This document shows positions 5,294 to 7,396 of a stretch of DNA of 7,396 bases, in pieces. This DNA is from CAZGQY01 sp964528035 (GTDB lineage Bacteria > Pseudomonadota > Gammaproteobacteria > Methylococcales > UBA1147). The position numbers and the translations under genes are program-made. Location: contig CAZGQY010000196.1 in the NCBI GenBank assembly GCA_964528035.1, positions 1 to 7,396 on the forward strand, written 5' to 3'. How positions within the stretch are numbered: the stretch's first letter is position 1; each line of letters begins with the position of its first letter. A model generated the notes under the pieces. The model had not been told where the DNA came from and did no database searches. It saw nothing but the letters and a program-made list of their open reading frames with translations.

Positions 5294-7396
5294 TCAGGTC
5301 AGTTCACCCAATTGCGCCAGCGCAACTGGCAAACGTCTGCGTAGTTGCAAAAATACCACCAACAATGTGAAGACCACGATAACCAATACCAAAACACCCA
5401 GCCACAAAGCAGGCACCATTTGCCATAACATCGGCATACTCCAGCCGAAACTGACAATATTGAGTTTGTTAATTAGTAACCAGCTCAACAACGCCCCCAA
5501 AGGAATAGCCATCAACCAGGTAATTGTTACAAAGATTAACAATGGGCAGGCAATCACCAGAAATTGCTCCCGGTAACTCAGACCGAGCGCACGCCATTGA
5601 GCAAACTCGGGCAAACGCTCCTGTAAAATCGCGAGTAACGAAGCGAGCAGAGCAATTGCCGCAACAATTAAGGTCAATGCGTTCATCGCTGAGGTAATCG
5701 CAAAAGTTCGGTCAAAAATCTTCACCGATAACTGTCGTACTTCTTTCTGGGAAATCCAGTCACCCGTATAAGCGCCTGCTTTTCGCAGGCTTGCTTCAGC
5801 CAGTTGTCGTGACGTTTGCCCGGAGCTAGTATTCGGCTTTAACCATAAAGCAGTGCCTCTGGAATAGTTATACTTCCAGCGTGCAGATACTTCTTTAAAA
5901 GATAAATAAAATTGAAACAGGGGATTGCCATAATCATAGAAAAAACCGACGACTCGATAATTTCTCGATCCATTGTCGGTGGCTAATTGTACGATATCAC
6001 CCAACTGCAAACCGCCGAGATAGTGTAATTGTTCGTTAGCAAGTACCGCATCAGATTGATTTCGCCACATCATTAAAGCTTTGTCAGGGCTTTCACCTAA
6101 CCATAAGGCCAGTGGTAAAACCAGACTATCTGGCGCACGAGTATCAACGCCACGTACCAAAGTCGGTCGACCCTGCCACCTTGTGGTTACTCCGTTACGT
6201 CTGTGGCTATCCTGTAACCAGTTTTTCGAATCCTCGGCATTAATCAATTGCTGCATGTCTATCTGCGTCGAACGAACATAGATATCAGCACTTTGGCGCA
6301 ATTCCAACCAACCTATAAAAGCCGAACGAAAACTATTAACCAGCGTACCCACACCCAAATTAGCCGTCATAGCGAGTAACAGGGCCATCATGGCACTACG
6401 AAACGCGGGCATCTGTGACCAGCCATCGCACACTAGCCAGCGAGCAATTAAATAACGTTGAGGCACGTATCGATTTAACACCCGCAAACCAAGTGCCAGT
6501 ACGCTGGGTAATATCCACGCAGCCGCAAATAAACAACATCCAATCAAAGCGAAACCACTAATCGTATTTTCCAACTGCGGATATAAAAATGCAGCCAGAA
6601 GCAACAGAAGCAACGCGCCTATCGCCAGATTTCGGCGGGCATTACGCTCTGAATCTAATCTGGCCATCTGCGAATTCGCCATTAATACATTCGTTTTTAG
6701 CTGCAAATACATAGGCCAGGCAAGTGCCCACAACAAACCCACCAATGTAATCAGCCAGGCTTTAATCAGCGTGTCACCACGCAGCAAAATTACGGCATCA
6801 ATGGTAGCTCCGTACAAATTATGCAGACTGGCACTCAAACCCGGCAATAGCCATTGTCCTAAAACAACACCGGTTAACACCCCGGATGCCGTACCAACCA
6901 GACTCCAGGTCAGGGTTTCAAGAAAGATTGCGATCACCAGGCTAGACAGACCAACACCCATTAAACGCAGATTCACTAATGTCTCACGCCGATACCACAG
7001 TGAAAAACGAACCGCATTGAATACAATAAACAGGCCTACCGCAAAAGAAAGTAAACTCATCGCGCTGAGATGAGTATGCAAACTCTCGGTAAGCTCCGAC
7101 AGGTCGAAATGTTGCTGGTTTTCCACCAGCTCCAGATTATCGGCAAGCAAAGATTCGAGTCTGAGCTTTTCTCTGGAGTTTATCTCTCCGACAGCAAGAT
7201 AACTAAAACGATCTGTATTCAATAAAGCAAATACAGCAGCGATATCCATGAGTACCCGTCGTCCCTGTTGTTCACGACTCTGTATCAGGGCAGCGGGTAG
7301 CTGACGACCGTCTCGTAATAGTAAACGTTCACCTGCCTGAATACCCCATTCTCGTGCCAGTTGCTCGGGAACCCAGGCTCGATAGGGGGGCTGTAC
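5294..7396 (-). CDS. FtsX/MacB-type ABC transporter permease, 5' end outside the window
   Basis: The reading frame is open without interruption to the right edge: 49 more codons precede the first internal ATG at 7249, so about 700 C-terminal residues are visible and the start lies outside. Counted from the edge, residues 1 to about 110 look like the end of a MacB-type periplasmic domain. A first FtsX block follows, with membrane segments near 112-131, 150-185 and 210-230. Further hydrophobic segments lie near 257-273, 281-303 and 333-352. A second soluble periplasmic domain (about 355-560) and a final FtsX block with ERLPEFAQWRALGLSYREQF and three to four membrane segments complete it. This double arrangement is that of large exporter or lipoprotein-handling permeases (YbbP/AttFG type) that work with a separate LolD/MacB-like ATPase, expected just upstream beyond 7396. 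The secreted AttH-like protein downstream is its likely partner. Substrate unknown. Confidence 0.9.
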   Translation of the reverse strand, partial: VQPPYRAWVPEQLAREWGIQAGERLLLRDGRQLPAALIQSREQQGRRVLMDIAAVFALLNTDRFSYLAVGEINSREKLRLESLLADNLELVENQQHFDLSELTESLHTHLSAMSLLSFAVGLFIVFNAVRFSLWYRRETLVNLRLMGVGLSSLVIAIFLETLTWSLVGTASGVLTGVVLGQWLLPGLSASLHNLYGATIDAVILLRGDTLIKAWLITLVGLLWALAWPMYLQLKTNVLMANSQMARLDSERNARRNLAIGALLLLLLAAFLYPQLENTISGFALIGCCLFAAAWILPSVLALGLRVLNRYVPQRYLIARWLVCDGWSQMPAFRSAMMALLLAMTANLGVGTLVNSFRSAFIGWLELRQSADIYVRSTQIDMQQLINAEDSKNWLQDSHRRNGVTTRWQGRPTLVRGVDTRAPDSLVLPLALWLGESPDKALMMWRNQSDAVLANEQLHYLGGLQLGDIVQLATDNGSRNYRVVGFFYDYGNPLFQFYLSFKEVSARWKYNYSRGTALWLKPNTSSGQTSRQLAEASLRKAGAYTGDWISQKEVRQLSVKIFDRTFAITSAMNALTLIVAAIALLASLLAILQERLPEFAQWRALGLSYREQFLVIACPLLIFVTITWLMAIPLGALLSWLLINKLNIVSFGWSMPMLWQMVPALWLGVLVLVIVVFTLLVVFLQLRRRLPVALAQLGELT

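Noticed and set aside
5193..5576. Plus-strand open frame of 127 codons
   Set aside because: It lies mostly antisense to the permease gene, has low-complexity Thr/Asn/Lys composition and no family resemblance; it is a shadow frame.
6771..7073. Plus-strand open frame of 100 codons
   Set aside because: It is entirely antisense to the conserved permease coding sequence, with no recognisable domain.

Overview
The window reads as chromosomal DNA of a denitrification-capable proteobacterium, most likely a gammaproteobacterium. This rests on the family resemblance of the proteins (an Alcaligenes-type copper nitrite reductase, a c4-like dihaem cytochrome, a long Pseudomonas-type FabH homologue, and an AttH/FtsX-type export locus) and on moderate GC content. 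No genus can be named from the sequence alone. No RNA gene, CRISPR array, insertion sequence or phage gene was seen.

Left part (1-2984): a GC-rich edge segment of unknown nature (1-102) is followed by a LysR-type regulator on the minus strand. It is transcribed divergently from a two-gene plus-strand operon. That operon encodes NirK, a copper nitrite reductase with every copper ligand and both catalytic residues in place and a possible lipoprotein signal, and a secreted dihaem cytochrome c that overlaps nirK by four bases (ATGA). The obvious reading is a self-contained nitrite-to-nitric-oxide module: the cytochrome passes electrons to NirK, and the LysR protein may control both. The 267-bp divergent intergenic region is AT-rich. 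It holds a clear dyad over the probable lysR promoter, four copies of CTTTAG/CTAAAG in mixed orientation, and a hairpin-forming dyad upstream of nirK.

Middle part (2985-4025): a 235-bp spacer with a 12-bp palindrome and small inverted repeats, then a broken beta-ketoacyl-ACP synthase III (FabH-type) gene. Its N-terminal ~48 residues and its C-terminal half are well conserved. An internal deletion of about 290-300 bp, not a multiple of three, has removed the catalytic cysteine region and shifted the frame. It is a pseudogene unless the deletion is an assembly artefact.

Right part (4063-7396, minus strand): the end of an ABC export locus. A large FtsX/MacB-type permease runs off the right edge of the window and is followed, after a 97-bp gap containing a hairpin, by a secreted AttH/CrtC-type lipocalin-like protein. 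An ATPase gene is expected just beyond the right edge. The substrate is unknown.

The most interesting points are the dedicated cytochrome whose first haem domain has no candidate methionine ligand, the pairing of a LysR regulator with nirK (usually under FNR/NnrR/NsrR control), and the possibly lipid-anchored Alcaligenes-type NirK. No wholly new system was recognised.
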